Positions 1 to 8,671 of a stretch of DNA of 64,000 nt are shown here, piece after piece. A program made the position numbers and the translations under genes. How positions within the stretch are numbered: the first letter of the stretch is position 1; every line of letters begins with the position of its first letter. Source of the stretch: Gardnerella piotii (lineage in GTDB: Bacteria > Actinomycetota > Actinomycetes > Actinomycetales > Bifidobacteriaceae). The stretch lies in NCBI RefSeq assembly GCF_003397585.1, contig NZ_QJUV01000001.1, positions 1,240,001 through 1,304,000 on the forward strand, given 5' to 3'. The notes under the pieces were generated by a model, which searched no databases, was not told the origin of the DNA, and was given only the letters and a program-made list of their open reading frames with translations.

Positions 1-300
1 GATTTGAGCTAATCCACGAGCACGTAAATCAGCTTCAACTTCCATTCCAAGAGTCTTTAGCTCCTCAGAATCTATTGGTCTACCCTGGCAAGCTTTTCCA
101 ACACCAGCAACCACTTTTGCTCTATCAAAAGGTTCCACAGAACCAGAACGCTTCATAACAAGCAATTGCGTAGTTTCTACTGTTGTAAAACGATTACCAC
201 ACATCTGACACTCGCGCCTACGACGGATTGAATATCCATCCTCGCTGATTCTAGTGTCAATAACCTTAGTATCGGAATTCTTACAAAAAGGACAATGCAT
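1..300 (-). CDS. nrdR: Transcriptional repressor NrdR (3' part cut by window edge)
   Basis: NrdR is the ATP/dATP-sensing zinc-ribbon repressor of ribonucleotide reductase operons. Reading from the ATG at 300, the first 100 residues are present. They begin MHCPFC and carry the four zinc-ribbon cysteines C3, C6, C31 and C34, followed by the start of the ATP-cone (LLVMKRSGSVEPFDR, about residues 44-58). The C-terminal third lies outside the window. No clear Shine-Dalgarno precedes the start, but the MHCPFC beginning is the family's invariant N-terminus. It is the last gene of a leftward group with the small unknown gene and the LysM gene, divergent from lexA, an order common in Actinobacteria. 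The anaerobic reductase nrdD at 16.6-19.0 kb is a plausible target, by inference. Confidence 0.95.
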   Translation of the reverse strand, partial: MHCPFCKNSDTKVIDTRISEDGYSIRRRRECQMCGNRFTTVETTQLLVMKRSGSVEPFDRAKVVAGVGKACQGRPIDSEELKTLGMEVEADLRARGLAQI

Positions 301-351
301 ATATACAGCATACTAAAAATTAATTAAATATGTTATATATATTTCAATGTT

Positions 352-576
352 TTATATAAATAAATCGATTTTTTCATATTTTTCCTCGTATATTTTATAA
401 AATTTATCGCAAAACACTCGAATAGATGGATATATAGATACATCCATAACAACAAGTGGTTCAACAATTGGCTTAACGCTTAGATCATTACAACTGCAAC
501 ATGCAGAATCATCGCAATAATATAATGCAAACAAATCATATGAGTCTGACGAATTATATTCATAATCTGAACTCAT
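352..576 (-). CDS. Small cysteine-containing hypothetical protein, 74 aa
   Basis: I do not recognise this protein. It is acidic and tyrosine-rich at the N-terminus (MSSDYEYNSSDSYD), has a short cysteine cluster (CDDSACCSC, about residues 21-29), and has a basic/aromatic C-terminal third. There is no signal peptide or convincing membrane segment. A GGAG lies about six bases upstream of the ATG at 576, which supports translation. It sits between nrdR and the LysM gene in the same orientation and is AT-rich. It could be a lineage-specific gene or a decayed one. The cysteine cluster may bind a metal, but this is not established. Confidence 0.5.
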   Translation of the reverse strand: MSSDYEYNSSDSYDLFALYYCDDSACCSCNDLSVKPIVEPLVVMDVSIYPSIRVFCDKFYKIYEEKYEKIDLFI

Positions 577-612
577 AAATACTCCATTCTAATAATATTT
601 GTAATAACAAAA

Positions 613-975
613 TCAGTCGTCAATAAAAGGTACTCGTATAGACTGCCCTACTTCTAAATCTGTAGAATCAAGATTATTTAATTGCATAAGGTAATCAACA
701 GAATCAGAAATATTGCCATTTTTATCTGTTATTGATTTTGCATAACTCCACAAGGTATCTCCAGGTCGAACAGTATACGTTACAAAGGATTTTGATACGG
801 CCGAAACAGCTGGCTTTGGCATAAAAATAATCCAAACAAAACAAACTAACGCAGAAAAAACTATAAAACGAATAAATAATTTATTTTTGCGTTTTTTGTA
901 ACCCTTATTAGCCAGAGCGGCACGATTTAGCGTTGAATAACTAATACCATTAGAAGAGTTCGAGTTCTTATACAT
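613..975 (-). CDS. LysM-domain membrane-anchored protein, probable SOS cell-division inhibitor
   Basis: This 120-residue protein has a basic N-terminus (RKNKLFIR), one membrane segment at about residues 34-52, and a C-terminal LysM peptidoglycan-binding domain at about 66-116 (VRPGDTLWSYAKSI ... LEVGQSIRVP). It would sit in the membrane with the LysM domain outside. Small TM+LysM proteins divergent from lexA are typical of Gram-positive bacteria. Examples such as YneA and its actinobacterial counterparts block division after DNA damage. The shared 160 bp promoter region with lexA holds LexA-type boxes, so SOS control is likely. The role is inferred from architecture and position; no enzyme motif is present. 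Confidence 0.8.
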   Translation of the reverse strand: MYKNSNSSNGISYSTLNRAALANKGYKKRKNKLFIRFIVFSALVCFVWIIFMPKPAVSAVSKSFVTYTVRPGDTLWSYAKSITDKNGNISDSVDYLMQLNNLDSTDLEVGQSIRVPFIDD

Positions 976-1004
976 AACTATCCTTTCTTACTCTTTAATT
1001 GACA

Positions 1005-1018
1005 TGAACATTTGTTCT
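1005..1018. promoter_or_regulatory. Putative SOS (LexA) box 1
   Basis: TGAACATTTGTTCT contains the perfect arms GAAC-N4-GTTC of the Gram-positive/actinobacterial LexA box. It lies 30 bp upstream of the LysM start and within the divergent lexA promoter region. Two weaker half-matches lie at 1021-1034 (CGAACAAGTG) and 1042-1054 (ACATTTGTTCT). Confidence 0.75.
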
Positions 1019-1072
1019 ATCGAACAAGTGTATTAATCTTGACACATTTGTTCTAAAGATGCAACGGCGTGT

Positions 1073-1086
1073 CGAACATATGTTTG
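1073..1086. promoter_or_regulatory. Putative SOS (LexA) box 2
   Basis: CGAACATATGTTTG matches the actinobacterial consensus CGAAC-N4-GTTYG with one weak arm position. It lies 50 bp upstream of the lexA ATG. With box 1 it suggests that LexA represses both its own gene and the divergent LysM gene. Confidence 0.75.
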
Positions 1087-1135
1087 ATTTTTTTAGAAAA
1101 GTGTATTAGAATGTAAAACAACGAAAGGAGACACC

Positions 1136-1858
1136 ATGAATACCACCCAAAACGAGCTTAGTGATTCTGCGGCGCACAACGCTGAGCCACTAACAGATCG
1201 CCAGAGAAAAATCATGGATGCTATACAGCAATGCCTCGAAGAACATGGATTCCCTCCATCATTTAGAGAAATAGGTGAAGCTGTAGGCTTAAGAAGTCCT
1301 TCTTCCGTAAAACATCAATTACGAGCACTCGAGATGAAAGGATTAATACGAATAAGCGCAAATAAAGGTAGAGCAATTGAAGTTATTGGAGATTTTATAC
1401 AAAAGAATAAAGAAAAAGCCCATGCATTGCTTGAAAAACAATCAGCTATCGATGTGAGCATGTATAACAGTGAGTCTTTGATAAACTCTCACGATGTTCC
1501 TCTTGTTGGAAGAATCGCTGCAGGAACACCTATAACAGCTGAACAACATGTTGAAGATGTTATGCGTTTACCAGAAAGACTTACTGGAAGCGGAAATCTG
1601 TTCATGCTAGAAGTACACGGAGATTCAATGATTGACGCAGCAATTTGCGACGGTGATTATGTTGTTGTGCGAGAACAGAACGAAGCAACAAATGGAGATA
1701 TTGTTGCTGCGCTGCTAGATAACGAAGCAACTGTAAAGACGTTTAGAAAAGAAAATGGTCACGTTTGGCTTATGCCTCACAATCCAGCGTATTCCCCTAT
1801 AGATGGGTCTCACGCAAAGATAATGGGCAAAGTTGTTACCATTTTAAGAAAAATTTAA
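1136..1858 (+). CDS. lexA: LexA repressor, SOS regulator
   Basis: LexA represses DNA-damage genes and cleaves itself when RecA is activated. The 240-residue protein has the N-terminal winged helix at about 18-85 (LTDRQRKIMDAI ... PSFREIGEAVGLRSPSSVKHQL). The Ala-Gly self-cleavage site is A129-G130 in VGRIAAGTP. The serine-lysine catalytic pair is S164 (GDSMID) and K201 (ATVKTF). All key residues are present, so it should be functional. A strong AAAGGAG lies six bases before the ATG. It is divergent from the LysM gene, and the shared region carries two LexA boxes. Confidence 0.97.
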   Translation: MNTTQNELSDSAAHNAEPLTDRQRKIMDAIQQCLEEHGFPPSFREIGEAVGLRSPSSVKHQLRALEMKGLIRISANKGRAIEVIGDFIQKNKEKAHALLEKQSAIDVSMYNSESLINSHDVPLVGRIAAGTPITAEQHVEDVMRLPERLTGSGNLFMLEVHGDSMIDAAICDGDYVVVREQNEATNGDIVAALLDNEATVKTFRKENGHVWLMPHNPAYSPIDGSHAKIMGKVVTILRKI

Positions 1859-1943
1859 TGATTTAAGAGATTTACAAGATTTACTAGATTAAAACAGCTA
1901 AAGAGCAATACTGTTAAACGGATACAAATAAGCATATAAATAA

Positions 1944-1989
1944 AATCGCTGTGACCTATAAATCATATAGATTCTAAATCACAGCGATT
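1944..1989 (-). terminator. Hairpin terminator between lexA and greA
   Basis: The arms AATCGCTGTGA (1944-1954) and TCACAGCGATT (1979-1989) pair perfectly around a loop that itself holds CTATA/TATAG. On the minus strand the stem is followed by TTTATTTAT, which suits termination of greA. It may also serve lexA from the other side. Confidence 0.6.
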
Positions 1990-2044
1990 AGAGAAAATAG
2001 ATAGATAACAAGTATGTGCTCGCTTATTAAAACAAATTCATTGT

Positions 2045-2524
2045 TTAAGCGAGTGGATGAGAATCCTTAATGGTTACAGAAATTTGGCGACCATTTGGAG
2101 CAGAGTAGCTAACAGTATCACCCGCTTTAGCGCCAATAATTGCAGCACCAATCGGAGATTCTGGACTAATAACATCGTAATCGGTAGCAACAGCAATATC
2201 ACGAGAACCAAGAACATAAGTCATCTCTCGACCAGCAAGATCTAAAGTAACAACAGAGCCATTGCCAACAAGGCCTTCCTCTGGAGCCTCAAGAATCTTT
2301 GCGTTGCGTAGCTTAACAATAAGCTCGTTAATACGACCCTCGTTCTTGCCCTGCTCTTCGCGAGCAGCCTGATAGCCACCGTTTTCAGACAAATCGCCTT
2401 CGGCGCGAGCAGCAGCAATACGCTCGGTGATTTCATCACGATATTCACCCTCGCGATGAGCTAATTCTTCCTTAAGCTTATCGTAGGCCTCTTTAGTTAA
2501 CAGAATTATTTTTTCTTCAGCCAT
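2045..2524 (-). CDS. greA: Transcription elongation factor GreA
   Basis: GreA rescues backtracked RNA polymerase by stimulating transcript cleavage. At 159 residues it has the normal length. The N-terminal coiled-coil covers about residues 8-75 (LTKEAYDKLKEEL ... REEQGKNEGRI), and its tip has acidic residues (EGDLSENGGYQAA). The C-terminal FKBP-like domain covers about 85-157 and contains GSRDIAVATDYDVISPESPIG. An AAGGAG lies upstream of the ATG. It is followed on the same strand, in bifidobacterial fashion, by an FKBP isomerase gene 57 bp upstream of it. Confidence 0.96.
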   Translation of the reverse strand: MAEEKIILLTKEAYDKLKEELAHREGEYRDEITERIAAARAEGDLSENGGYQAAREEQGKNEGRINELIVKLRNAKILEAPEEGLVGNGSVVTLDLAGREMTYVLGSRDIAVATDYDVISPESPIGAAIIGAKAGDTVSYSAPNGRQISVTIKDSHPLA

Positions 2525-2581
2525 TTTGCAATCTCCTTAACAAAGAATAAAGAATAAAAGCAACAAAACAATCACTCGCGT

Positions 2582-2989
2582 TTAGCGAGTAGAAATAATA
2601 TCAATCACAAAAACGAGGGTGTCCGAACCACCAATTCCAGCCTGCGGAACACCTCGTGAACCATAACCATACTCAGGCGGAATAGAAACAAGTAAGCGGG
2701 AACCAACATTATGTCCTGGAACAGTACGATCCCAACCCTGAATAACCTGACCAACACCAATACCAAAGCTGGCAGGAGTATGACGAGCAAAACTAGAGTC
2801 AAAAGGCTCACTTGCTCCCCAAACAACGCCATGGTAATTAACGGTAACAGTGTCTCCAGCACGAACCAAAGGCCCATTACCTTCTACCAATTCAACAACC
2901 TTAAGCCCTGCTGGCGGCTCAAGCGCTGGGAACGTCACCGTTGGCGTAGTACCAAATTCCGCAACTACTTCTGGCATATCCTGTGCCAT
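2582..2989 (-). CDS. FKBP-type peptidyl-prolyl cis-trans isomerase
   Basis: This enzyme catalyses proline isomerisation in protein folding. The 135-residue protein has a roughly 40-residue lead and then a single FKBP domain at about 45-133. Family signatures include GDTVTVNYHGVVWG, SSFARHTPASFGIGVGQVI, GWDRTVPGHNVG and PPEYGYG. No signal peptide or lipobox is seen, so it is predicted to be cytoplasmic. AAAGGAGG precedes the ATG at ideal spacing. It lies immediately upstream of greA on the same strand and probably shares its transcript. Confidence 0.93.
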   Translation of the reverse strand: MAQDMPEVVAEFGTTPTVTFPALEPPAGLKVVELVEGNGPLVRAGDTVTVNYHGVVWGASEPFDSSFARHTPASFGIGVGQVIQGWDRTVPGHNVGSRLLVSIPPEYGYGSRGVPQAGIGGSDTLVFVIDIISTR

Positions 2990-3257
2990 TTTGCCTCCTT
3001 TATAACCTCTTATAATCCCTTACAAACATGTGTAAATGCTTGCAAAAAGCCACTAACACTTACAAACTATTCATTAAAAACTTTGAATATTATAACATTT
3101 TTGCAATTTTATAGCGTGTTTTAGATTAGCACTCAACCGCTACCTATGCCAATACGCATATAACTTGCATAACAATATAGCAACACAATGCAAGCAAATA
3201 CGCAAAACATGCTTAAGGAAAATGCAATAAAAATAGCTATAAATGCAACGACTATAA

Positions 3258-4787
3258 CTAGCACTCAACTACATTTACAGCTAAGCCACCCTTAGATGTT
3301 TCGCGATATTTAGACATCATGTCTTGGCCAGTTTCCTTCATAGTTTTAATAGCACTATCTAAGCTAACAATATGAGAGCCATCACCTAGAAGAGCCATTC
3401 TAACAGCGTTAATAGCAGTGTTGGCAGCCATAGCATTGCGCTCGATACAAGGAATCTGAACCAAGCCACCAACCGGATCACAAGTGAGACCAAGATGATG
3501 CTCAATACCAATTTCGGCAGCATTTTCAACCTGCTGCGGAGTTCCGCCAAGAACTTCGCACAAGCCTGCAGCAGCCATAGAACACGCAGAGCCAACTTCT
3601 CCCTGGCACCCAACTTCTGCACCAGAAATAGAAGCATTGCGCTTAAACAAATAGCCAACAGCTCCAGAAGCAAGAAGGAACTTTATTATTCCCTCCTCGC
3701 TAGAACTGTCTACAAAACGCCAATAGTATTGCAAAACAGCCGGAATAATACCAGCGGATCCATTAGTCGGAGCTGTAACAATACGACCACCTCCAGCGTT
3801 TTCTTCACTTACTGCAAGAGCAAAAAGATTTACCCAAGCAGAATCAGAAGCTTCCAGAGCGCAATCAGCTCGCCTACGATTTTGCTTAAGCATATCGGAA
3901 TTCGCAGCAAGACGAGCATACATACGCGGAGCACGCCTATGAACCTCAAGTCCGCCTGGAAGAATCTGCTGCTTAGAGTTACATCCATGTTCAACACACT
4001 CTTCCATAACTTCCCAAACATGCAACAAATAGGAACGAACATATTCGGAATTACCGTTATGCAAAGCAAGTTCGTTTTGCCAAACAATGTCACTTATGCT
4101 CTTATGCTCTTTTTTGCAAATCGAGATAAGTTCTTTGCACGTTGTAAAAGGATATGGAACAGACGAGTCTTCATGCAAATCACTAGAAGATTCAGAATCT
4201 TTATGACTAGAATCTTTAGTTTTATCTTCACTTTCTTCCACATTTTCATCAACGCGGTCATGCAAACCAATCATCTTATCGTTTGCATTGCCTTTGCGAA
4301 TAAATCCGCCACCAATCGAATACCAAACTTGCTCATCAACAGTATTACCAAAGGAATCCAAAGCAACAAACCGCATGCCATTAGGATGTGCAGCCATGCG
4401 CCGCCACTTTTCAAAAACAACATCGGAATCGTAGTCAAATTCGATAGTATGACTATGCGCAAGTGTTAAAGTTCCGTTTTTCTTACAATCTTCGCGAATA
4501 GTCATCATGTGTTCCGTATCAACATCGTCTGGAAGGTTACCTTCAAGACCAGCAACCGATGCACGATCCGTACCATGCCCCAATCCAGTAAGAGACAAGG
4601 AGCCATACAGTGTGACTCGCACACGCGAAACGTCTTTAAGCTTTCCATTCTTTTGAAGAGAAGTCACAAAAGCATTCGCTGCGCGCATAGGTCCAACCGT
4701 GTGCGAAGAACTAGGACCTACACCAACCGAGAACATTTCTAAAATACTGAACACATATCTATTGTAAGCACAATTGTTAGTAGGCAC
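3258..4787 (-). CDS. sdaA: L-serine ammonia-lyase (iron-sulfur, single chain)
   Basis: This enzyme deaminates L-serine to pyruvate and ammonia using a [4Fe-4S] cluster. The 509-residue chain joins the beta domain (about 10-165; [20 protein letters not shown] is the substrate-loop signature) to the alpha domain (about 230-505). Cluster-type cysteines lie in [17 protein letters not shown] and LTCDPVGGL ... PCIERN, and the glycine-rich [17 protein letters not shown] is also present. A Ser/Asp/His-rich insert at about residues 180-210 joins the two domains and is longer than usual. The gene starts 11 bp downstream of the P-type ATPase stop codon and is probably co-transcribed with it. Confidence 0.95.
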   Translation of the reverse strand: MPTNNCAYNRYVFSILEMFSVGVGPSSSHTVGPMRAANAFVTSLQKNGKLKDVSRVRVTLYGSLSLTGLGHGTDRASVAGLEGNLPDDVDTEHMMTIREDCKKNGTLTLAHSHTIEFDYDSDVVFEKWRRMAAHPNGMRFVALDSFGNTVDEQVWYSIGGGFIRKGNANDKMIGLHDRVDENVEESEDKTKDSSHKDSESSSDLHEDSSVPYPFTTCKELISICKKEHKSISDIVWQNELALHNGNSEYVRSYLLHVWEVMEECVEHGCNSKQQILPGGLEVHRRAPRMYARLAANSDMLKQNRRRADCALEASDSAWVNLFALAVSEENAGGGRIVTAPTNGSAGIIPAVLQYYWRFVDSSSEEGIIKFLLASGAVGYLFKRNASISGAEVGCQGEVGSACSMAAAGLCEVLGGTPQQVENAAEIGIEHHLGLTCDPVGGLVQIPCIERNAMAANTAINAVRMALLGDGSHIVSLDSAIKTMKETGQDMMSKYRETSKGGLAVNVVEC

Positions 4788-4798
4788 GACACGCTACG

Positions 4799-7552
4799 TC
4801 AACGATCACTATCATAAGAGTGCAAAACACTACCATCGTTTACATTATCAATCCAGTTTTCAATCAAGTGACTAACAAGATGTAAAACTAACCAGATAAC
4901 AAAGGCAAAAATTACAGCACAAATCATAACAAACATTGCATTTCCGCTCACAGGAACATGCAAATCAAAGAAATGCGCAACAAACGGTATAAATGCACCA
5001 ATAACGCCAGCAGCAGCAAAGCATAAGACCATAATTCCACGCCAAGAAATAAGTGGCTTAGAAACTGTAGCCAAAACTGCAACACCGAGCACAAAAACAG
5101 TAACAGCACAAATAGTGCGAGTTACACCAACAGCGTGCACAGATTCAACAATAAGCCTAGAAGCGCTAGCGTTAGAAGAATCAAGACCACGCGCAAGCAT
5201 TAAAGGAGAAAGAATGGACACAACCAAAACAGACACAGCAACAGCTATGCCATTTGGTAAAGCAAAACGAACAACACGATGCAAGAATCCAGGAACGTAG
5301 CGTCTTGTATTAGGAGCCAAAGCGAGCAAAAATGCTGGAATACCAATGGTTAACGAACCGATATAGGTTATGTGACGAGGCAAATATGGGAAATTAAGAC
5401 CGAGCAAAACCACACCTGCAGAAATCAGTGCAGAATACACGGTTTTAACAAGGAACAGTCCTGCAACACGTTCCATGTTTGCCATTACTTGACGACCTTT
5501 AGCAACAACGTCTGGAAGATGCGAGAAACGTGAGTCAACAAGAACAACTTGCGCAACAGCTTTAGCAGCTGGAGCAGCGTTACCCATTGCAACGCCTAAG
5601 TCTGCCTCTTTGAGCGCAAGCGTGTCGTTTACACCGTCGCCAGTCATAGCAACAACGTGGCCTTTAGAGTGCAAAGCTTGAACAATCGCCTTCTTTTGAT
5701 CAGGCAAAACACGACCAAGAACATCAATGTTTTCAAGAACTTCGGCAAGTTGATTTATATCTTTAGGCAACTGCCTTGCGTCCATCGAAACAGGCTTTGA
5801 GTTACCAGTTAGACCAACTTTTTCGGCAACAGATGCAACGGTTGTTGGATTATCGCCAGAAATAACGCGACACCTAACACCTTGCTGTCTAAACCAAGCA
5901 AGAGTTTGACGAGCATCAGCACGTATTTTCTCTGAGCATCGAACTAAAGCAACAGGGCGAGCGCTTGTAGACACTACTGGAGAACTTGAGAACGTTACGT
6001 TATTAGAATCGCCAGAATCACTATAAGCAACAGCTAGAAGAAGAACACGATTACCCTGCTGAGCGTATTCGTTTACACGATTCAAAATTTGCTTAAACGA
6101 ATCCGTTAAATGGCAATTATCGAAAGGAGAATCTCCAGAAACCGCAGAATCGCTGATTCCGCCTTCTGCAACCGCTGGAGCAATAGAACCGTGCAAATCG
6201 CCAGAAGCAACGCTAGATTTGCGTGCACAAATCGCAGTTGCCAAAACCTCTGGAGCACCCATATACCACGTTTCAAATCTACCGTCTTTTAGCGCATAGC
6301 GTATTGCGCTCCACTTTCTTGCAGACGAAAATGGCAAGCGAGCGCTAACGCTAGAAGCAGAGGAAACACCTTGATCTTTAAGGCCTTCCATAATGGCAGA
6401 ACCTGTAGCATTTGGATTTTCTTCGTTAGATAAGTCAAACAAAGCTTGATTCACCAAACGATTCGAGTCACCACCAATCAAGTCAACACCAACAAACGCG
6501 ATTCCACCATCCGTAATAGTGCCCGTTTTGTCTAGATTAAGGCAATCCACTCGAGCCAAAGTTTCAACAGATTCAAGCTCCTGAACCAACGTTTTTTTAC
6601 GCGCAAGACGCATTGCAGCAACAGCAAAGTTAAGTGAAGTTAAAAGAACAAGCCCTTCTGGAATCATGCCAACAACGCCAGCAACCGCAGAAACAACAGC
6701 ACTCTTCCACTGCCCTGTCTGTAAAGCTACAGCAAATCCGCCAACCTTATTGATTTGCGACCAAACAAGCAAAACGCAAAGAGGAACAACAACAATCGTC
6801 ATCCACTTTAGAATCGTGTTAATTCCACGACTCAAATCGGAGATTGTTTTTGTATAGACCTTTGCTTGTGCAGCAAGCTTAGACGCATAGCTGTTATCTC
6901 CTACAGCCGTAACGCGCATTAAAGCAATGCCAGAAACCGCAGTAGAGCCAGAATAAACAAAGTCATCCGCAGCTTTACGAACAGTAACAGATTCGCCCGT
7001 AAGCATGGACTCGTCCATCTCTAAGCCCCAAGATTTAACAACATTTGCATCTGCAGGAACCTGGTCGCCAGAACGAACCCACAACAAATCACCAAGCACA
7101 ATACCGCTATGATCAACATAAACATTTTTGCCTTCGCGCCGAACAATCGATTTGGAAGCAACAAGAATCGAAAGACGGTCGAGCGTACGCTTTGCGCGCA
7201 ACTCCGTAACAACACCAATACCCGTGTTAATAAGAATCACAAAGCCAAAAACAGCGTCTTTCCAAGAACCAGTGGCAAGAACAACAACCATTGCTGCAAA
7301 AATAATTGCGTTAAAAAGAGTAAACACGTTTGCGCGCACAATAGAAAGAACGGACCTAGATGTGCGATTATTTGTAACATTTACAAATCCGCGATTTACA
7401 GCATCAAAAACTTCGCTTTGCGTTAAGCCTTGTTCGCTAACCTCTGGCAAATCAGGGAAATCTGAGATATTCACAGAATCTGTAGAGTTTGCAGAGCTTT
7501 GCGAATCATGCATTTTTTGCAAACTCGTAACGTTAGAGCTAATCTTTGTCAT
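4799..7552 (-). CDS. Cation-translocating P-type ATPase (CtpE-like)
   Basis: This 917-residue P-type ATPase would pump a cation across the membrane. The actuator-domain motif TGES is in LTGESVTV, the phosphorylated Asp is D341 in NLDKTGTITDGG, and the hinge is MTGDGVNDTLALKEADLGVAMG. There are about ten membrane segments. Two pairs lie before the P domain (about 65-110 and 245-310) and six follow it (about 670-890). The pattern, lacking N-terminal metal-binding repeats, fits the actinobacterial CtpE/MgtA-like group. The ion is not determined (Ca or Mg are candidates). It overlaps the upstream lipoprotein gene by 14 bp and precedes sdaA, forming a likely three-gene unit. Confidence 0.9.
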   Translation of the reverse strand: MTKISSNVTSLQKMHDSQSSANSTDSVNISDFPDLPEVSEQGLTQSEVFDAVNRGFVNVTNNRTSRSVLSIVRANVFTLFNAIIFAAMVVVLATGSWKDAVFGFVILINTGIGVVTELRAKRTLDRLSILVASKSIVRREGKNVYVDHSGIVLGDLLWVRSGDQVPADANVVKSWGLEMDESMLTGESVTVRKAADDFVYSGSTAVSGIALMRVTAVGDNSYASKLAAQAKVYTKTISDLSRGINTILKWMTIVVVPLCVLLVWSQINKVGGFAVALQTGQWKSAVVSAVAGVVGMIPEGLVLLTSLNFAVAAMRLARKKTLVQELESVETLARVDCLNLDKTGTITDGGIAFVGVDLIGGDSNRLVNQALFDLSNEENPNATGSAIMEGLKDQGVSSASSVSARLPFSSARKWSAIRYALKDGRFETWYMGAPEVLATAICARKSSVASGDLHGSIAPAVAEGGISDSAVSGDSPFDNCHLTDSFKQILNRVNEYAQQGNRVLLLAVAYSDSGDSNNVTFSSSPVVSTSARPVALVRCSEKIRADARQTLAWFRQQGVRCRVISGDNPTTVASVAEKVGLTGNSKPVSMDARQLPKDINQLAEVLENIDVLGRVLPDQKKAIVQALHSKGHVVAMTGDGVNDTLALKEADLGVAMGNAAPAAKAVAQVVLVDSRFSHLPDVVAKGRQVMANMERVAGLFLVKTVYSALISAGVVLLGLNFPYLPRHITYIGSLTIGIPAFLLALAPNTRRYVPGFLHRVVRFALPNGIAVAVSVLVVSILSPLMLARGLDSSNASASRLIVESVHAVGVTRTICAVTVFVLGVAVLATVSKPLISWRGIMVLCFAAAGVIGAFIPFVAHFFDLHVPVSGNAMFVMICAVIFAFVIWLVLHLVSHLIENWIDNVNDGSVLHSYDSDR

Positions 7553-8276
7553 TTATAACCACATCCCTACTGTGAGGCGTATTGTCAATCACAGATTGAA
7601 CAATTTTTAGAAGACTAGAATGTTGGATTTTACCGAAACCCTTAATTAGATTTGCGTCAAACAAATTCTCGCCATCTAAATCCTTAAGAATATAAAGCTT
7701 TGCTGCATACAAAGTGCGGTCCTTAGGTGGATTTTGCGGATTAACAAGCACAACAGGAATCCCAGCAGAGCGCGCATATTCAAGCGCATTAGTCCAAGCT
7801 TTGCGAGCTTTTAGATCAACGTGCGCACCGCCAGCATTGCTTTTAACGCTAGAATCAACGCGATCTGCTCTATCAACATTAATGTTGTTTATAAAAATAA
7901 TAGACACGGGCTGATTTGAAGCGTCTGTAATTGCCTCTTGCGAAGCAAAATTAGCATTTTTGACGTCTGCAATCGAAGTATATGATGCATGCAAACCAGA
8001 TTTCTCACACATATGCAAAAGCTTAGAATCAAGAGCCGCCTGCCTGGATCCAACTACAAACAATTTTATGTCTTCTACATCAATGCCATCATGAACAATG
8101 TCGTCCAAATGCCCGCTATCGCCAACAGCATGGCCCTGAGGAGTGCAAGCACTTAGAGACGCAAATAAGAAAATCACCAATGCGGACGCAAAAGCCGAAA
8201 CAACATAATTACGTTTGCACAAAACAGCACGAATCGCACGCATAAGAACGTGTTTTGTTTTGCGCATAAAGACCAT
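7539..8276 (-). CDS. Predicted lipoprotein of unknown function
   Basis: This protein of about 245 residues has a basic N-terminus, a hydrophobic stretch (VVSAFASALVIFLFASL) and a lipobox LSAC, so it should be lipid-anchored outside the cell. The mature part contains two stretches that read like alternating alpha/beta (IKLFVVGSRQAALDSKLL; PVVLVNPQNPP) and resembles a periplasmic-binding-like fold only loosely. I do not recognise the family. The open frame extends to a TTG at 8327. I prefer the ATG at 8276, but 8267 is also possible because no strong ribosome site decides. Its 3' end overlaps the P-type ATPase by 14 bp, implying coupled translation. Confidence 0.7.
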   Translation of the reverse strand: MVFMRKTKHVLMRAIRAVLCKRNYVVSAFASALVIFLFASLSACTPQGHAVGDSGHLDDIVHDGIDVEDIKLFVVGSRQAALDSKLLHMCEKSGLHASYTSIADVKNANFASQEAITDASNQPVSIIFINNINVDRADRVDSSVKSNAGGAHVDLKARKAWTNALEYARSAGIPVVLVNPQNPPKDRTLYAAKLYILKDLDGENLFDANLIKGFGKIQHSSLLKIVQSVIDNTPHSRDVVINDKD

Positions 8277-8411
8277 AAGACTTTTATAGCACAAATCACG
8301 CACGAAGAGTATCAAAGAACAGCGCAAGAGTTAAGGGTAAGAGTTAATAACTCTGGCCTATAACCCAACTTTTTGGCCTATAACCCCACAAGAGGTAAAC
8401 ATCGTAGATAA

Positions 8412-8438
8412 CAAAAACGCCGCTAAAACTAGCGGCGC
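8412..8438 (-). terminator. Rho-independent terminator after tRNA-Glu
   Basis: A 7-bp perfect stem (CGCCGCT at 8418-8424 with AGCGGCG at 8431-8437) has a six-base loop. On the minus strand it is followed by five U, directly downstream of the tRNA-Glu gene. Confidence 0.85.
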
Positions 8439-8446
8439 AAAATTTG

Positions 8447-8518
8447 TACCCCCTAAGAGAGTCGAACTCTTGTTGTCAGATTGAAAGTCTGGTGTCCTAA
8501 CCGTTAGACGAAGGGGGC
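8447..8518 (-). tRNA. tRNA-Glu (anticodon UUC)
   Basis: On the minus strand the sequence folds as a cloverleaf. The acceptor stem is GCCCCCT with AGGGGGT (one G-U at the end), the anticodon loop is CTTTCAA (anticodon TTC), and the T-loop is GTTCGACTC. The CCA end is not encoded. A stem with a U run follows within 10 bases. The rest of the 8328-8671 gap is mostly low-complexity sequence. Confidence 0.95.
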
Positions 8519-8561
8519 TTTAACCAAACCATATAATGTTAACACTCACGCGCAGTTCTTG

Positions 8562-8595
8562 CAAATTACGGCGTGTTGAAGGAAGACAACGCGAT
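8562..8595 (+). repeat. Possible fragment of repeat module B
   Basis: CAAATTACGGCGTGTTGAA matches the loop core of the B-module palindromes seen at 19775 and 46926 (TTTACGGCGTGTTGAA), but the pairing arms are not conserved here. It is a weak, possibly decayed, copy. Confidence 0.35.
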
Positions 8596-8671
8596 TCTAA
8601 CGCCACGCCACACACCACGCCGCGCTCAACGCACCACACGCCACGCCACGCTCAACAATCAAATTCACAAC

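Noticed and set aside
7109..7610. Plus-strand frames across the P-type ATPase N-terminus
   Set aside because: They are antisense shadows of the ATPase and lipoprotein genes, with no ribosome site or known motif.
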